Assembly (NCBI GenBank): GCA_900548675.1
Contig: URLJ01000023.1
Coordinates: forward strand, 1 to 26,093
Length of the DNA: 26,093 nt
Reading direction: 5' to 3'
Source: an uncultured Mollicutes bacterium
GTDB lineage: Bacteria; Bacillota_I; Bacilli_A; ML615J-28; CAG-313
The first letter of the stretch is position 1. Every line of letters starts with the position of its first letter. Positions 7,043-16,594 of the stretch are shown piece by piece. Both the position numbers and the translations under genes were made by a program. The notes under the pieces are model-generated. The model did not search any database. It was not told where the DNA came from and was given only the letters and a program-made list of their open reading frames with translations.

Positions 7043-10000
7043 TTATTGTTTTTTATAAGTGTATGTTTCAACGCCTTCTTCAGGAACTAATTCAACACTA
7101 TCAACAAGACCAGTACCTGCTGGGATTAAACCACCAATAATGATATTTTCTTTTAATCCTTCTAAGTGGTCAATTTTACCTCTAATAGCTGCTTCTGTCA
7201 AAACACGGGTTGTTTCTTGGAAAGATGCTGCTGATAGGAAAGAATCAGCTTTCAATGAAGCTCTCGTTATACCTAAAATTACCGGTTTAGCAACAGGTAA
7301 ACGACGATTAGTAGCTATCATTTCTTGGATATTCTTTAATAATTCAGATTTAGAAATGAAAGTACCAGGTAATAGACTCGTATCACCACCATCTATTATC
7401 AATGCTTTTTGAAGCATTTGGCGGATAATTATCTCAACGTGTTTATCAGAAATACCAACACCTTGAGCACTATATACGCGTTGAACTTCACGAAGAATGT
7501 ATTTTTCAACTTTATCAACATTAGCAACACGCAATAATTCTTTAGGATGAATCATACCATCAACTAATAATTGACCAGTTTCAACTTTATCACCAACTTT
7601 GACAATTGGTTTTTTACCACTATCGGTAATATATGATTTATCATTGTCAGGTATAATACTCTTAATTTTAATAGTGAAACGATTATCTTTTTCTTCGATA
7701 ATATCGCTAACTTCACCTTTAATTTCTGATATAATACCTTTACCTTTTGGCGAACGAGCTTCAAATAATTCTTGAATACGTGGAAGACCTTGAGTAATGT
7801 CATCACCGGCAACACCACCACTATGGAAAGTACGCATTGTAAGCTGTGTACCAGGTTCACCGATAGATTGAGCTGCAACAACTCCGACAACTTCACCTTT
7901 TTCAACGATTTCTGTTGTCGACATATCAGCACCATAACATTTAACACAAACACCATTGTGAATATTACATGTTAAAAGTGTTCTTATTTCAACTTCTTTA
8001 ATACCTGATGCAGCGATGAGATCAGCTAGATCGCCTGTAATATAGCCACCGGCTTCAACAAGTAATTCTTTTTGACGAGTTTGAGGATTTTTACGATAAA
8101 TTGGTTTTGCTGCACATCTACCAACGATTCTATCACGCATGCTAATCGCAACAGTACCATCTGATTTCAATAAATCACCAACAACCATACCACGATCGGT
8201 ACCACAATCTTCACTAGTAACTGTTATTTCTTGTGATACGTCTACTAATCTTCTCGTCAAGTATCCAGATTCGGCTGTCTTTAAGGCTGTATCAGTAGAA
8301 CCTTTACGGGCACCATGGGTAGAAATGAAGAATTCACTCATTAGCATACCTTCTGAGAAACAAGACTTAATTGGAATTTCCATGTATTCGCCATTAGGTT
8401 TAGCCATCAACCCACGCATACCAGCAAGTTGTGTAAAGTTAGATGAAGATCCACGGGCACCAGAATCAGCCATCATGAAAATGTGGTTAACTGTTGCACT
8501 TTCTTTCATCACTTTGTCAATGTTGGTCTTAATGTCTTTAGTTGCATCAAGCCAAATATTAACAACTTTGTCGTGACGTTCAGAATCTTTCATTGTTCCA
8601 CGTCTAAACATCAAGTTATATTTCTTAACTTTTTCTTCAGCTTCTTTAATAATACGATGTTTTTCTGTAATTTCTATTACGTCAAAAGCAGAAACTGTAA
8701 TACCACTAATTGTTGAATAATAGAAACCTAAATCTTTCATCTTATCAAGTGTTTTTGATGTTTCAGCAAGTTTTGCTTGTTTGAATACTTCACTAATGAT
8801 CATACTTAAGAATTTCTTCTTAAATGGCTCATTTAGTGGAAGGTTAGCAATTTTTTCACGATAGTTATCATTATGGTTAACAAAATAACATTCTGGCGTT
8901 CCTACTGAAAGGTTATTTTGAGTTGCTTCATTAACATATGAGAAACCTTCTGGGAAAATAGTATTAAAAATTAATTTACCATAAGTAGTTATTATATACT
9001 TTTTAGTTAGTTCTTCATTTTTCTTTGTTAGCCGTTCAAATTCTGCTGGGTTAGTTTCTTTTAAGTTCTTTTCAATATGAACAAAAGGACGACCAATTGT
9101 TGATGCAGGAATGACGAATCTTGTATGGAAATCAATTTCACCATTATTATATGCCATTTCTACTTCATCTGGATTTCTAAAAGCGCGGCCTTCTTTAGCT
9201 TTTACTAAGAAAACAGAATTAGGACTGCATTTACCACTCTTGACTGCATCTTCAAGTGATTTTACATCACGATATACTTCTTCACCATTAACGATGATAT
9301 GTGTACTTAGTGATACTTCTGCTTTAGCTACACCATTTTGGAATTCGCTAAATGAATGATATACACGTTCTGGTTGACTTCTTTCAATTGAAAGATAATA
9401 GTTACCAATAATCATGTCTTGTGATGGAGTAACGATTGGTTTACCATCTTTAGGTGCTAAAATGTTTTTTGACGCTAACATCAATAATCTAGCTTCGGCT
9501 TGGGCCTCTTTTGAAAGCGGTACGTGAACTGGCATTTGGTCACCATCAAAGTCCGCATTAAAAGCAGTAGTAACAAGTGGATGCAAGCGAATTGCCTTAC
9601 CTTCAACAAGTTTTGGTTCAAAAGCTTGAATTGAAAGGCGGTGTAGAGTTGGCGCACGGTTAAGTAAAACGGGATGTTCAACAACTACTTTTTCTAAAGC
9701 TTCCATCGCAAGTGGATCACGGCGTTCAATTAGTTCTTTGGCACGACGTAAGCCAGCACGTTCTTTTAGAACTTCACCTGTTTGTTGAGCTTCTTTTTTA
9801 CGTAAATAACTAATTACAAAGTTTTTAAAAAGTGTTAAAGCCATTTCGCGAGGAATACCGCATTGGTACATTTTTAAATCTGGACCAATGACGATAACAC
9901 TTCTTCCAGAGTAATCGACACGTTTACCTAAAAGGTTTTGACGGAATCGACCTTGTTTACCACGTAATAAATCTGAAAGTGATTTTAAAGCACGATTCTT

Positions 10001-11059
10001 ATCCATTACAGGACGTTTATTACGACGATTTAAACCTGTATTGTCGATCAACGCATCAACAGCTTCTTGAAGCATACGTTTTTCGTTTTTCGTAATAAGT
10101 TCTGGAGCGTTAACTTCATATTGTTTACGTAAACGGTTATTTCTGTTAATGATTCTACGATATAAATCGTTTAAATCTGTTGTCGCGAATCTACCACCAT
10201 CTAGAGGTACCATAGGACGAAGATCAGGTGGAATAACTGGAACAACATCCATTACCATCCATTCAGGTTTATTATTTGATTGGGCAAAAGCCTCACAAAT
10301 TTCAAGACGTTTAATTAATTTTTCACGACGTTGTTTTGGCGCACCTTTTAATTCTTCTCTTATTTGAACGATTGTTTCTTTAACATCTAATCTTTGAAGA
10401 AGATATCTTATCGCATCAGCACCAGTTTTAACTTTAAACTTAAATGGATAACGGCGTTTATAAGCACTATTTTCTTGTTCAGTTATAATCATACCTTCGT
10501 ATAATTCTTCTAAATCATCGTCAACTTCTGTTACGATGTAAGATGCTAAATAAACTACATCATCAACCTGCGTAGTTTTCATATCCAAAAGAATACCAAT
10601 TTTACTTGGAATACTACGAAGATACCAGTTATGAACAACAGGAGCCGCTAAGGCGATGTACCCCATACGTTCACGGCGAACTTTACTTTCTGTAAGTTCT
10701 ACACCACATTTTTCACAAACTTTATGTTCACCTGTTGTGTTTTTACGTGATTTACCACAAGCACATTGATAGTCTTTAGTTGGACCAAAGATAACTTCAC
10801 AGAAAAGACCATCACGTTCTGGTTTTTGGGTACGATAATTTATAGTTTCATTTTTCTTTACTTCACCTTTTAAATCATATTCTCTTTCAAAATTACCATT
10901 TTCATCGAGAATACTGATTTTTGTATGGCGAAGAGGATTATATTTTAATTGTTTACCTTTTTTCAATTCTTCTCGTAACTCATAATTAGCCCAAGAAAGA
11001 ATTTCTTCAGGTGATGCAATACCTATTTGAAGATAATCGTATTTTCTATTATTATTCAA
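7043..11059 (-). CDS. rpoC: DNA-directed RNA polymerase subunit beta'
   Basis: The catalytic-centre subunit of RNA polymerase. The Mg-binding motif NADFDGDQM is intact, with aspartates 503, 505 and 507 from the chosen start. The zinc ribbon (C99, C101, C115, C118) and the second zinc site (SEDCGTDRG with CNIHNGVCVKC) are present. The trigger-loop region RTFHSGGVAGDDITQGLPR and the ADSGARGSSSNFTQLAGMRG stretch are recognisable. Immediately after the metal site the residue is proline (DQMPVH) where alanine is almost universal. The reading frame opens at GTG 11068, but that GTG is part of the ribosome binding site GAGGTG; TTG at 11059, 6 bases on, is the better start, giving 1338 residues. B. 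subtilis rpoC also uses TTG. The gene follows rpoB after 18 bases and ends at a strong terminator. Confidence 0.98.
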   Translation of the reverse strand: MNNNRKYDYLQIGIASPEEILSWANYELREELKKGKQLKYNPLRHTKISILDENGNFEREYDLKGEVKKNETINYRTQKPERDGLFCEVIFGPTKDYQCACGKSRKNTTGEHKVCEKCGVELTESKVRRERMGYIALAAPVVHNWYLRSIPSKIGILLDMKTTQVDDVVYLASYIVTEVDDDLEELYEGMIITEQENSAYKRRYPFKFKVKTGADAIRYLLQRLDVKETIVQIREELKGAPKQRREKLIKRLEICEAFAQSNNKPEWMVMDVVPVIPPDLRPMVPLDGGRFATTDLNDLYRRIINRNNRLRKQYEVNAPELITKNEKRMLQEAVDALIDNTGLNRRNKRPVMDKNRALKSLSDLLRGKQGRFRQNLLGKRVDYSGRSVIVIGPDLKMYQCGIPREMALTLFKNFVISYLRKKEAQQTGEVLKERAGLRRAKELIERRDPLAMEALEKVVVEHPVLLNRAPTLHRLSIQAFEPKLVEGKAIRLHPLVTTAFNADFDGDQMPVHVPLSKEAQAEARLLMLASKNILAPKDGKPIVTPSQDMIIGNYYLSIERSQPERVYHSFSEFQNGVAKAEVSLSTHIIVNGEEVYRDVKSLEDAVKSGKCSPNSVFLVKAKEGRAFRNPDEVEMAYNNGEIDFHTRFVIPASTIGRPFVHIEKNLKETNPAEFERLTKKNEELTKKYIITTYGKLIFNTIFPEGFSYVNEATQNNLSVGTPECYFVNHNDNYREKIANLPLNEPFKKKFLSMIISEVFKQAKLAETSKTLDKMKDLGFYYSTISGITVSAFDVIEITEKHRIIKEAEEKVKKYNLMFRRGTMKDSERHDKVVNIWLDATKDIKTNIDKVMKESATVNHIFMMADSGARGSSSNFTQLAGMRGLMAKPNGEYMEIPIKSCFSEGMLMSEFFISTHGARKGSTDTALKTAESGYLTRRLVDVSQEITVTSEDCGTDRGMVVGDLLKSDGTVAISMRDRIVGRCAAKPIYRKNPQTRQKELLVEAGGYITGDLADLIAASGIKEVEIRTLLTCNIHNGVCVKCYGADMSTTEIVEKGEVVGVVAAQSIGEPGTQLTMRTFHSGGVAGDDITQGLPRIQELFEARSPKGKGIISEIKGEVSDIIEEKDNRFTIKIKSIIPDNDKSYITDSGKKPIVKVGDKVETGQLLVDGMIHPKELLRVANVDKVEKYILREVQRVYSAQGVGISDKHVEIIIRQMLQKALIIDGGDTSLLPGTFISKSELLKNIQEMIATNRRLPVAKPVILGITRASLKADSFLSAASFQETTRVLTEAAIRGKIDHLEGLKENIIIGGLIPAGTGLVDSVELVPEEGVETYTYKKQ

Positions 11060-11077
11060 AATATTCACCTCTAATAA

Positions 11078-14000
11078 TTATAGGCCACGTTTGCTAGCTT
11101 GTGCTTCTGCAAACTGTTCTACTAAGCTATCATTTGCGACATCCACTCCATTATTGTCAACAAGTTTAACACTTAATCCTAATCCTTGTAATTCTTTAAT
11201 CAATACACGGAATGATTCAGGAATACCAGGTGTTGGGATTGGAGCACCATCGACGATAGCCTTACATACTTTGTTACGACCAACAATGTCGTCTGATTTA
11301 TAAGTCATCATTTCTTGAAGAGTATAAGCTGCACCATATGCTTCTAGTGCCCATACTTCCATTTCGCCAAAACGTTGACCACCATTTTGGGCTTTACCAC
11401 CCATTGGTTGTTGAGTTACAAGTGTATATGGCCCCTCACTACGTGCATGAAGTTTATCATCAACCATGTGAGCTAATTTTATCATATACATAACTCCAAC
11501 CGAGATTTTATTATCAAAACGGCGACCTGTTCTACCATCATATAGATACATTTTACCATTTTCATCTACAGGAGCACGGAAATTTCTTGGATCTTTTTTA
11601 ACAAGTTCAGCTTCATATTCCCTTGCTTCATTCATAATTTCAACTAAGTCTGTTTTCTTAACACCATCGAATACTGGTGTTGCAACATGGACACCTAGCT
11701 TTTTAGCTGCCATACCTAAATGAATTTCAAGTACTTGACCAATATTCATACGTGATGGAACACCTTGTGGATTTAACATTATATCAACCGGTGTGCCATC
11801 TTCCATAAATGGCATATCTTCGATTGGAAGGATATTAGAAATAACACCTTTATTACCATGGCGACCAGCCATTTTATCTCCTTCCATGATTTTACGTTTT
11901 TGAACGATATATACACGGACTATTTCATTAACTGCTGGTGGTAATTCAGCGCCATTTTCACGAGTAAAATGTTCAATTTTGCTTACGATACCGCCACCAC
12001 CATGTGGAACTTTCAAACTTGTAACTCTAACATCTTTAGAGTTATCAGAGAACAATGCTTGACTTAAACGTTCTTCTGGAGTAGGTTCAGTTAAACCTTT
12101 AGGTGTTACTTTACCTACTAAAGTATCATCTTCTTTAACTTCAGCTCCTAAATATACGATTCCATCAGGGCCTAAATTAGCAATTGATTCTTTGCTTTCA
12201 CCATCTAAATCACATGTAATAAGTTCTTTACCAAGTTTAGTATCACGAACCTCGATACTATATTCCTCAATGTGAATCGATGTATAAACATCATCTTGAA
12301 CCAAACGTTCACTCATGATAACAGCATCCTCAAAGTTATAGCCATTCCATGTCATGAAAGCAATTACAACATTTCTTCCTAAAGCAAGTTCGCCTTGATC
12401 CATACTAGATCCATCTGCTAAAACATCACCTTTAGTTATTTTTTCACCTACTCTAACTATTGGGCGTTGATTTACACAAGTAGAGTGGTTAGAGCGTTCA
12501 TATTTCACAAGAATATAAGTATGGCGTACACCATTGTTATCACAAAGAATAATTTTAGATCCATCAACATATTCTATGACACCATCAACATCAGCGACAA
12601 TAGCAACACCTGAATCTTTAGCTGCTTTATACTCAATACCTGTACCAACAAATGGTGCTTCTGGTTTAAGTAGCGGAATAGCTTGACGTTGCATGTTAGC
12701 ACCCATCAAGGCTCTAGTTGTATCATCGTGTTCTAGGAATGGGATACATGCTGTCGATACGGCAACTACTTGTTTTGGTGAAACGTCGATATAATCAACA
12801 TCCATCTTGCTTACTTCTTTAAACTCACCATTGCAGCGGGCAAAGACTTTTTCATCAGCAATCATGATGCGACCAGTTTCTTCATCACGAATCATATTAA
12901 CATTTGCTTGAGCAATTGTAAATATTTCTTCTTCATCGGCTGTAAAATATACTGGATCATCATCAGATACGTATACTTTGTGAATGCCTTTTTTATATTC
13001 TTCCGTATTACGGTTATTTGTTACTTTTAAATAAGGGGTTTGGATAAATCCATAACTATTAACTTTTGCGTATGTCGCAAGTGAATTAATCAAACCGATA
13101 TTTTGTCCTTCAGGTGTTTCTACTGGACAAATTCTACCATAATGAGTAGGGTGTACGTCACGTACTTCAAATCCGGCACGTTCTCTTGAAAGACCACCTT
13201 GACCTAAAGCTGATAAACGTCTCTTGTGTGTTAATTCTGATAATGGATTTATTTGGTCCATAAATTGTGACAATTGGCTACTACCAAAGAATTCTCTTAT
13301 TGTCGAACTTAGGGGACGGATATTTACTAAATTTTGAGGTACTACTGTTCTAGAATCTACTGATGTTGACATTCTGTCACGAACATTTTTCTCAAGTTTA
13401 GTTAAACCAATTCTAAATTGGTTTTGAAGTAATTCACCAATTAGACGTAAGCGACGGTTTCCTAAGTGGTCAATGTCATCGATGTTACCTACACCATCGT
13501 GTAAGTTAATGTAATATGATATTGAAGCAATAATATCACTTAAAACGATATGATTACGATTTTCACGTTGATCATTACCAATTATTTTAACTTGAACACC
13601 TGTAGGAAGTTTTACATCAAGTATTTCAAGTGTTACACTATTTCCTTCAAGCATTAAGTCGTATTCTTTTGTTACACGAAGTAATTCACGATGATCTTCT
13701 AGAACTTTAGCAGTGTTCTTTTCAGGATTATTGTGGTATTGAATTAGCGTGCCACTAGGTAAAATTACTTCACCGGTTTCTTTATCTATTAAATCTTCAA
13801 CAAGTGTACATCCAAGTGCTCTTTGAACAACATCAAGTTTACGATTTACTTTATAACGTCCTACATTTGCCAAATCATAACGTCTAACATCAAATAGACG
13901 GCTCGCAATAAATTTACGTGCTGTATCAGCAGAGGTTTTTTCACCTGGGCGAAGGCGCTCGTATAATTTTTGAATAGCATCATCTTCACCAAATGAATCG

Positions 14001-14680
14001 TCCTTGGCAAGCGTATTACGCATATTTTCTGAATCGCCAAATAATTCTATAATTTCAGATTGACGTTTAATACCTAAAGCACGGATAAAAGTCGTAAGAG
14101 GTATTTTCTTTGAACGGTCCAATTTGGCGTACCAAATGTTGCGTGAACCTAATTCAAATTCAATCCATGCCCCTCTTGTAGGTATTATTTGGCCGCTATA
14201 GTTAAAACGACCTGATTTTTTATTCTTTTCTTTAGAGAAGAAAACTCCAGCAGAACGAATGATCTGGGTTACTACAACACGTTCAGAACCATTTATAATA
14301 AACGTAGCCCAAGGAGTCATAACAGGGAATTCACCCATAAAGATTTTATCATCTTTGATTTCGCCTGTTTCTTTGTTAACCAAACGGACATTAACCTTTA
14401 AAGCTCTAGAATAGTTAACATTATGAACCTTAGCTTCTGGAATTGAATATTTAGGTTCATCAAAATCATAATCTAAAAAATATAGTTCAAATTTTTCTCC
14501 ATCACTGTGGTCTTTAATTGGGGAGATTTCTGTAAATAATTCTTTTAATCCTTCATCAAGAAGCCATTGAAAAGACTTTGTTTGGACCTCAATTAAATTA
14601 GGTAACTCCACATTTGTTAGAACGCGTGCATAGTTACGGCGTACACGCTTTTTACCGTATTGAACGTTTTTCCAGCTCAA
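11078..14680 (-). CDS. rpoB: DNA-directed RNA polymerase subunit beta
   Basis: The beta subunit of RNA polymerase. The rifampicin region reads SSQLSQFMDQINPLSELTHK then RRLSALGQGGLSRERAG. The main resistance positions (E. coli D516, H526, S531) are wild type; N518 is I and P535 is Q. Other signatures include VETPEGQNIGLI, GDKMAGRHGNKGV and GGKAQNGGQRFGEMEVWALEAYGA near the C-terminus (in parts: GGKAQ, GQRFGEMEVWALE). An ATG at 14752 would add 24 residues, but it lies on the -10 element of the promoter, so it cannot be in the main transcript. TTG 14680, preceded by GAGGTGG and a 6-base gap, fits and yields 1200 residues starting SWKNVQYGKKR after the initiator. B. subtilis rpoB also starts with TTG. 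Confidence 0.97.
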   Translation of the reverse strand: MSWKNVQYGKKRVRRNYARVLTNVELPNLIEVQTKSFQWLLDEGLKELFTEISPIKDHSDGEKFELYFLDYDFDEPKYSIPEAKVHNVNYSRALKVNVRLVNKETGEIKDDKIFMGEFPVMTPWATFIINGSERVVVTQIIRSAGVFFSKEKNKKSGRFNYSGQIIPTRGAWIEFELGSRNIWYAKLDRSKKIPLTTFIRALGIKRQSEIIELFGDSENMRNTLAKDDSFGEDDAIQKLYERLRPGEKTSADTARKFIASRLFDVRRYDLANVGRYKVNRKLDVVQRALGCTLVEDLIDKETGEVILPSGTLIQYHNNPEKNTAKVLEDHRELLRVTKEYDLMLEGNSVTLEILDVKLPTGVQVKIIGNDQRENRNHIVLSDIIASISYYINLHDGVGNIDDIDHLGNRRLRLIGELLQNQFRIGLTKLEKNVRDRMSTSVDSRTVVPQNLVNIRPLSSTIREFFGSSQLSQFMDQINPLSELTHKRRLSALGQGGLSRERAGFEVRDVHPTHYGRICPVETPEGQNIGLINSLATYAKVNSYGFIQTPYLKVTNNRNTEEYKKGIHKVYVSDDDPVYFTADEEEIFTIAQANVNMIRDEETGRIMIADEKVFARCNGEFKEVSKMDVDYIDVSPKQVVAVSTACIPFLEHDDTTRALMGANMQRQAIPLLKPEAPFVGTGIEYKAAKDSGVAIVADVDGVIEYVDGSKIILCDNNGVRHTYILVKYERSNHSTCVNQRPIVRVGEKITKGDVLADGSSMDQGELALGRNVVIAFMTWNGYNFEDAVIMSERLVQDDVYTSIHIEEYSIEVRDTKLGKELITCDLDGESKESIANLGPDGIVYLGAEVKEDDTLVGKVTPKGLTEPTPEERLSQALFSDNSKDVRVTSLKVPHGGGGIVSKIEHFTRENGAELPPAVNEIVRVYIVQKRKIMEGDKMAGRHGNKGVISNILPIEDMPFMEDGTPVDIMLNPQGVPSRMNIGQVLEIHLGMAAKKLGVHVATPVFDGVKKTDLVEIMNEAREYEAELVKKDPRNFRAPVDENGKMYLYDGRTGRRFDNKISVGVMYMIKLAHMVDDKLHARSEGPYTLVTQQPMGGKAQNGGQRFGEMEVWALEAYGAAYTLQEMMTYKSDDIVGRNKVCKAIVDGAPIPTPGIPESFRVLIKELQGLGLSVKLVDNNGVDVANDSLVEQFAEAQASKRGL

Positions 14681-14747
14681 ATTAATCCACCTCACAACAT
14701 TTTTGCTTTTTTTGAATGCATAATACCGCATTGTATCATATTTCATA

Positions 14748-14776
14748 ATCATACCATAAAACTATTTTTTTGTCAA
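14748..14776 (-). promoter_or_regulatory. Consensus promoter for rpoB-rpoC
   Basis: TTGACA (14771-14776), exactly 17 bases, and TATGAT (14748-14753) on the minus strand. It is just downstream of the rsmC terminator, so rpoBC can be transcribed apart from the rplJL genes. Its position rules out the upstream ATG at 14752 as the rpoB start. Confidence 0.88.
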
Positions 14777-14816
14777 GGAATTTTTCCTATTTTTTACTAT
14801 TTTTTTACTTAATAAT

Positions 14817-14838
14817 TAAAAAAGCCCCGAAAACGGGG
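14817..14838 (-). terminator. Terminator after rsmC
   Basis: CCCCG/CGGGG stem (14825-14829 with 14834-14838) around a TTTT loop, followed on the minus strand by C and six T residues. Short but GC-rich in an AT-rich setting. Confidence 0.8.
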
Positions 14839-14881
14839 GTAGAAAGCACTAAATATTTAATTTTTATTTAAGGATTTTTTC

Positions 14882-15481
14882 CTATTTTTTTGTAGCTTTT
14901 ACAACACAATATCCGAGTTCTTTAGCGATAATTAAAACATTAGAATATCTTTCACGTAATTTTTTTATAGTAGTATCTAAACCATGGTTTTTTCTCATAA
15001 CAAAATAAAGGATGCCCTCAGTATTCAAATGCGTATAAGCCCCTTCTAATATGTCAAAAACAACATCACGGCCCGCCCTTATCGGTGGATTGGTTATTAT
15101 AACATCAAATAAGTTTTTAATGTTTTCATATCGATCACTTTCTAAAATTGTCACATTAGTGATATCGTTGTTTTTAGCATTAAGCTTAGCTAGTTGAATC
15201 GCACGTTGATTAACATCAATCATAGTAATTTGCGCGTTTTTGTTATTGATAGCTACGCTAAGACCTATCGTTCCATAGCCACAGCCAACATCTAAGATAC
15301 ATTTTTCAGAATAATTTGTAGGGATATTTTTAAGTAAAACACGCGTACCTTCATCGACCGCTTTTTTGGAAAAGACACCAAGATCAGTAGTCAGGCGTAA
15401 GGTATGGCTTAAATAACAGTGGGTAATTTCGATGGGTGAGCTTGCTAGTTTGTCGTTATTTTCAAAATATTGATTACTCAT
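14882..15481 (-). CDS. rsmC: Class I SAM-dependent methyltransferase, RsmC-like (YbxB)
   Basis: A 199-residue methyltransferase of the RsmC/YbxB family, which in E. coli methylates guanine N2 in 16S rRNA. The SAM motif is LDVGCGYGTIGLSVA and the target-base motif is ITNPPIRAGRDV, the NPP box of exocyclic-amine methyltransferases. It is half the size of E. coli RsmC because it has only one catalytic domain, as in Firmicutes. It stands between rplL and rpoB, the same place as ybxB in B. subtilis. AAAGGA precedes the ATG by 8 bases. A hairpin separates it from rplL, so its expression may be lower than that of the ribosomal proteins. The RNA target is inferred by family. Confidence 0.88.
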   Translation of the reverse strand: MSNQYFENNDKLASSPIEITHCYLSHTLRLTTDLGVFSKKAVDEGTRVLLKNIPTNYSEKCILDVGCGYGTIGLSVAINNKNAQITMIDVNQRAIQLAKLNAKNNDITNVTILESDRYENIKNLFDVIITNPPIRAGRDVVFDILEGAYTHLNTEGILYFVMRKNHGLDTTIKKLRERYSNVLIIAKELGYCVVKATKK

Positions 15482-15506
15482 ATTGAAGTCCTTTCTTAAG
15501 AAATGA

Positions 15507-15527
15507 GCCCTGAAGTAACTTCAGGGC
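15507..15527 (-). terminator. Hairpin between rplL and rsmC (partial terminator)
   Basis: Perfect 9-bp stem GCCCTGAAG/CTTCAGGGC with a 3-base loop. The T-tract after it is weak (TCATTTCTT on the minus strand), which suggests partial termination or an mRNA-processing or stability element that lets some transcription reach rsmC. Confidence 0.65.
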
Positions 15528-15546
15528 CCTTTGCATAATTCATTAA

Positions 15547-15918
15547 TTATTGAATTTCAACTTCAGCGCCAGCTTCAAGTAATTTTGCTTTTAAGCTTTC
15601 AGCTTCTTCTGGTGAAATCTTTTCTTTAACTGGTTTAGGTGCATTGTCAACTAAATCTTTAGCTTCTTTTAATCCTAATCCTGTTAATTCACGTACAAGT
15701 TTGATAACAGCAAGTTTAGCTTGACCTGGGTGTTTTAAGATAACTGATACTTCACTTGGAGCAGCAGCTTCTTCAGCAACTGGAGCAGCAGCCATTGCAA
15801 CTGGAGCAGCAGCAGTAACACCGAATTCTTCTTCGATAGCCTTTACTAATTCACTTAATTCAAGTACGCTCATTTCTTTAATTGCAGCGATAAAATCTGC
15901 AGTATTCATTTTTGCCAT
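15547..15918 (-). CDS. rplL: 50S ribosomal protein L7/L12
   Basis: The stalk protein of the large ribosomal subunit, which recruits translation factors. At 123 residues it has the usual size: an N-terminal dimerisation helix (FIAAIKEMSVLELSELVKAI), an alanine-rich hinge at about residues 33-55, and the C-terminal factor-binding domain with VILKHPGQAKLAVIKLVREL and GLGLKEAKDLVDNAPKPVKE. AGGAGG lies about 10 bases upstream of the ATG. It follows rplJ by 31 bases in the same transcript. Confidence 0.98.
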   Translation of the reverse strand: MAKMNTADFIAAIKEMSVLELSELVKAIEEEFGVTAAAPVAMAAAPVAEEAAAPSEVSVILKHPGQAKLAVIKLVRELTGLGLKEAKDLVDNAPKPVKEKISPEEAESLKAKLLEAGAEVEIQ

Positions 15919-15949
15919 ATTGTTTGTTCCTCCTATGTTTAACTTTTAA

Positions 15950-16435
15950 TTATTCTTTTTCTGAAACTGCTTTAATAGCACATGCTAAGCCACGGATAGG
16001 GCCTTGTAATGCACTTAGTAGCATTGAAATCATACCTTCTTTATTAGGTAATGTAGATAATTGTTTTAATTCTTTTGCATTTGCATAAGCACCATCAACG
16101 ATACCATTTCTGATTTCAAGATTAGTGTGATCTTTAGCGAAAGCAAATAAAACTTTAGCGGCTGTTACTTCATCATGTGAGAATACAGCGGCATTTGGAC
16201 CTACAAAATTGTTTTCAGGTACTTCGTAACCAGCTTTTTTACTAGCACGATCAAGAATGTTGTTTTTGACAACTTTCATTTCACAGTTTTCAGCATGTAG
16301 CTTTGTTCTTAATTCAGTAACTTCAGCTACGGTTAATCCTAGGTAATCAACAAATACAGTTGAACCAGCATTTTGCATTTTAGATTGAACTAATTCAACT
16401 TGTTCTTCTTTTTTAGCGATAGTCGCCTCATTCAT
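15950..16435 (-). CDS. rplJ: 50S ribosomal protein L10
   Basis: The base of the L7/L12 stalk, which binds 23S rRNA and carries the L12 dimers. It starts with NEATIAKKEEQVELVQSKMQ and shows VFVDYLGLTVAEVTELR and VVKNNILDRASKKAGYE; the C-terminal helix after about residue 130 binds L12. I chose ATG 16435 (161 residues) because the upstream GTG at 16444 is part of the ribosome binding site CAGGAGGTG, 6 bases before the ATG. An L10 leader precedes it, so the L10-L12 complex likely represses its own mRNA. Confidence 0.97.
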   Translation of the reverse strand: MNEATIAKKEEQVELVQSKMQNAGSTVFVDYLGLTVAEVTELRTKLHAENCEMKVVKNNILDRASKKAGYEVPENNFVGPNAAVFSHDEVTAAKVLFAFAKDHTNLEIRNGIVDGAYANAKELKQLSTLPNKEGMISMLLSALQGPIRGLACAIKAVSEKE

Positions 16436-16462
16436 TGTTTTCACCTCCTGAAATTTTTAGGA

Positions 16463-16528
16463 TTCTCCTCGGTAGGAAATTAAGTTAGATCTTGTAAACA
16501 TAAGGCCTAACACCTACTGTCTACGGGC
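16463..16528 (-). ncRNA. L10 ribosomal protein leader (autoregulatory mRNA element)
   Basis: On the minus strand the sequence carries the conserved pieces of the Firmicutes L10 leader: GTAGACAGTAGGTGTTAGG at the 5' side and CTTAATTTCCTACCGAGG at the 3' side, with TAGGT/ACCTA-type pairing between them. It ends about 28 bases before the rplJ start. No T-run hairpin follows, and TCCT just after it can pair with the AGGA of the ribosome binding site, so control of translation is more likely than attenuation. Upstream, a TATAGT at 16542-16547 could be a -10 element, but I see no good -35. Confidence 0.85.
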
Positions 16529-16594
16529 AATGACTTTATATACTATACTTTTTTATTATTTCATTTTAGCTTAATTTTAATTAATTTTAATTTA

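Noticed and set aside
7564..7956. A 130-codon frame on the minus strand inside rpoC
   Set aside because: It lies wholly within the conserved rpoC C-terminal coding region in another frame and resembles no protein family.
8139..8576. A 145-codon plus-strand frame opposite rpoC
   Set aside because: Antisense shadow of a highly conserved gene, without a ribosome binding site or recognisable domain.
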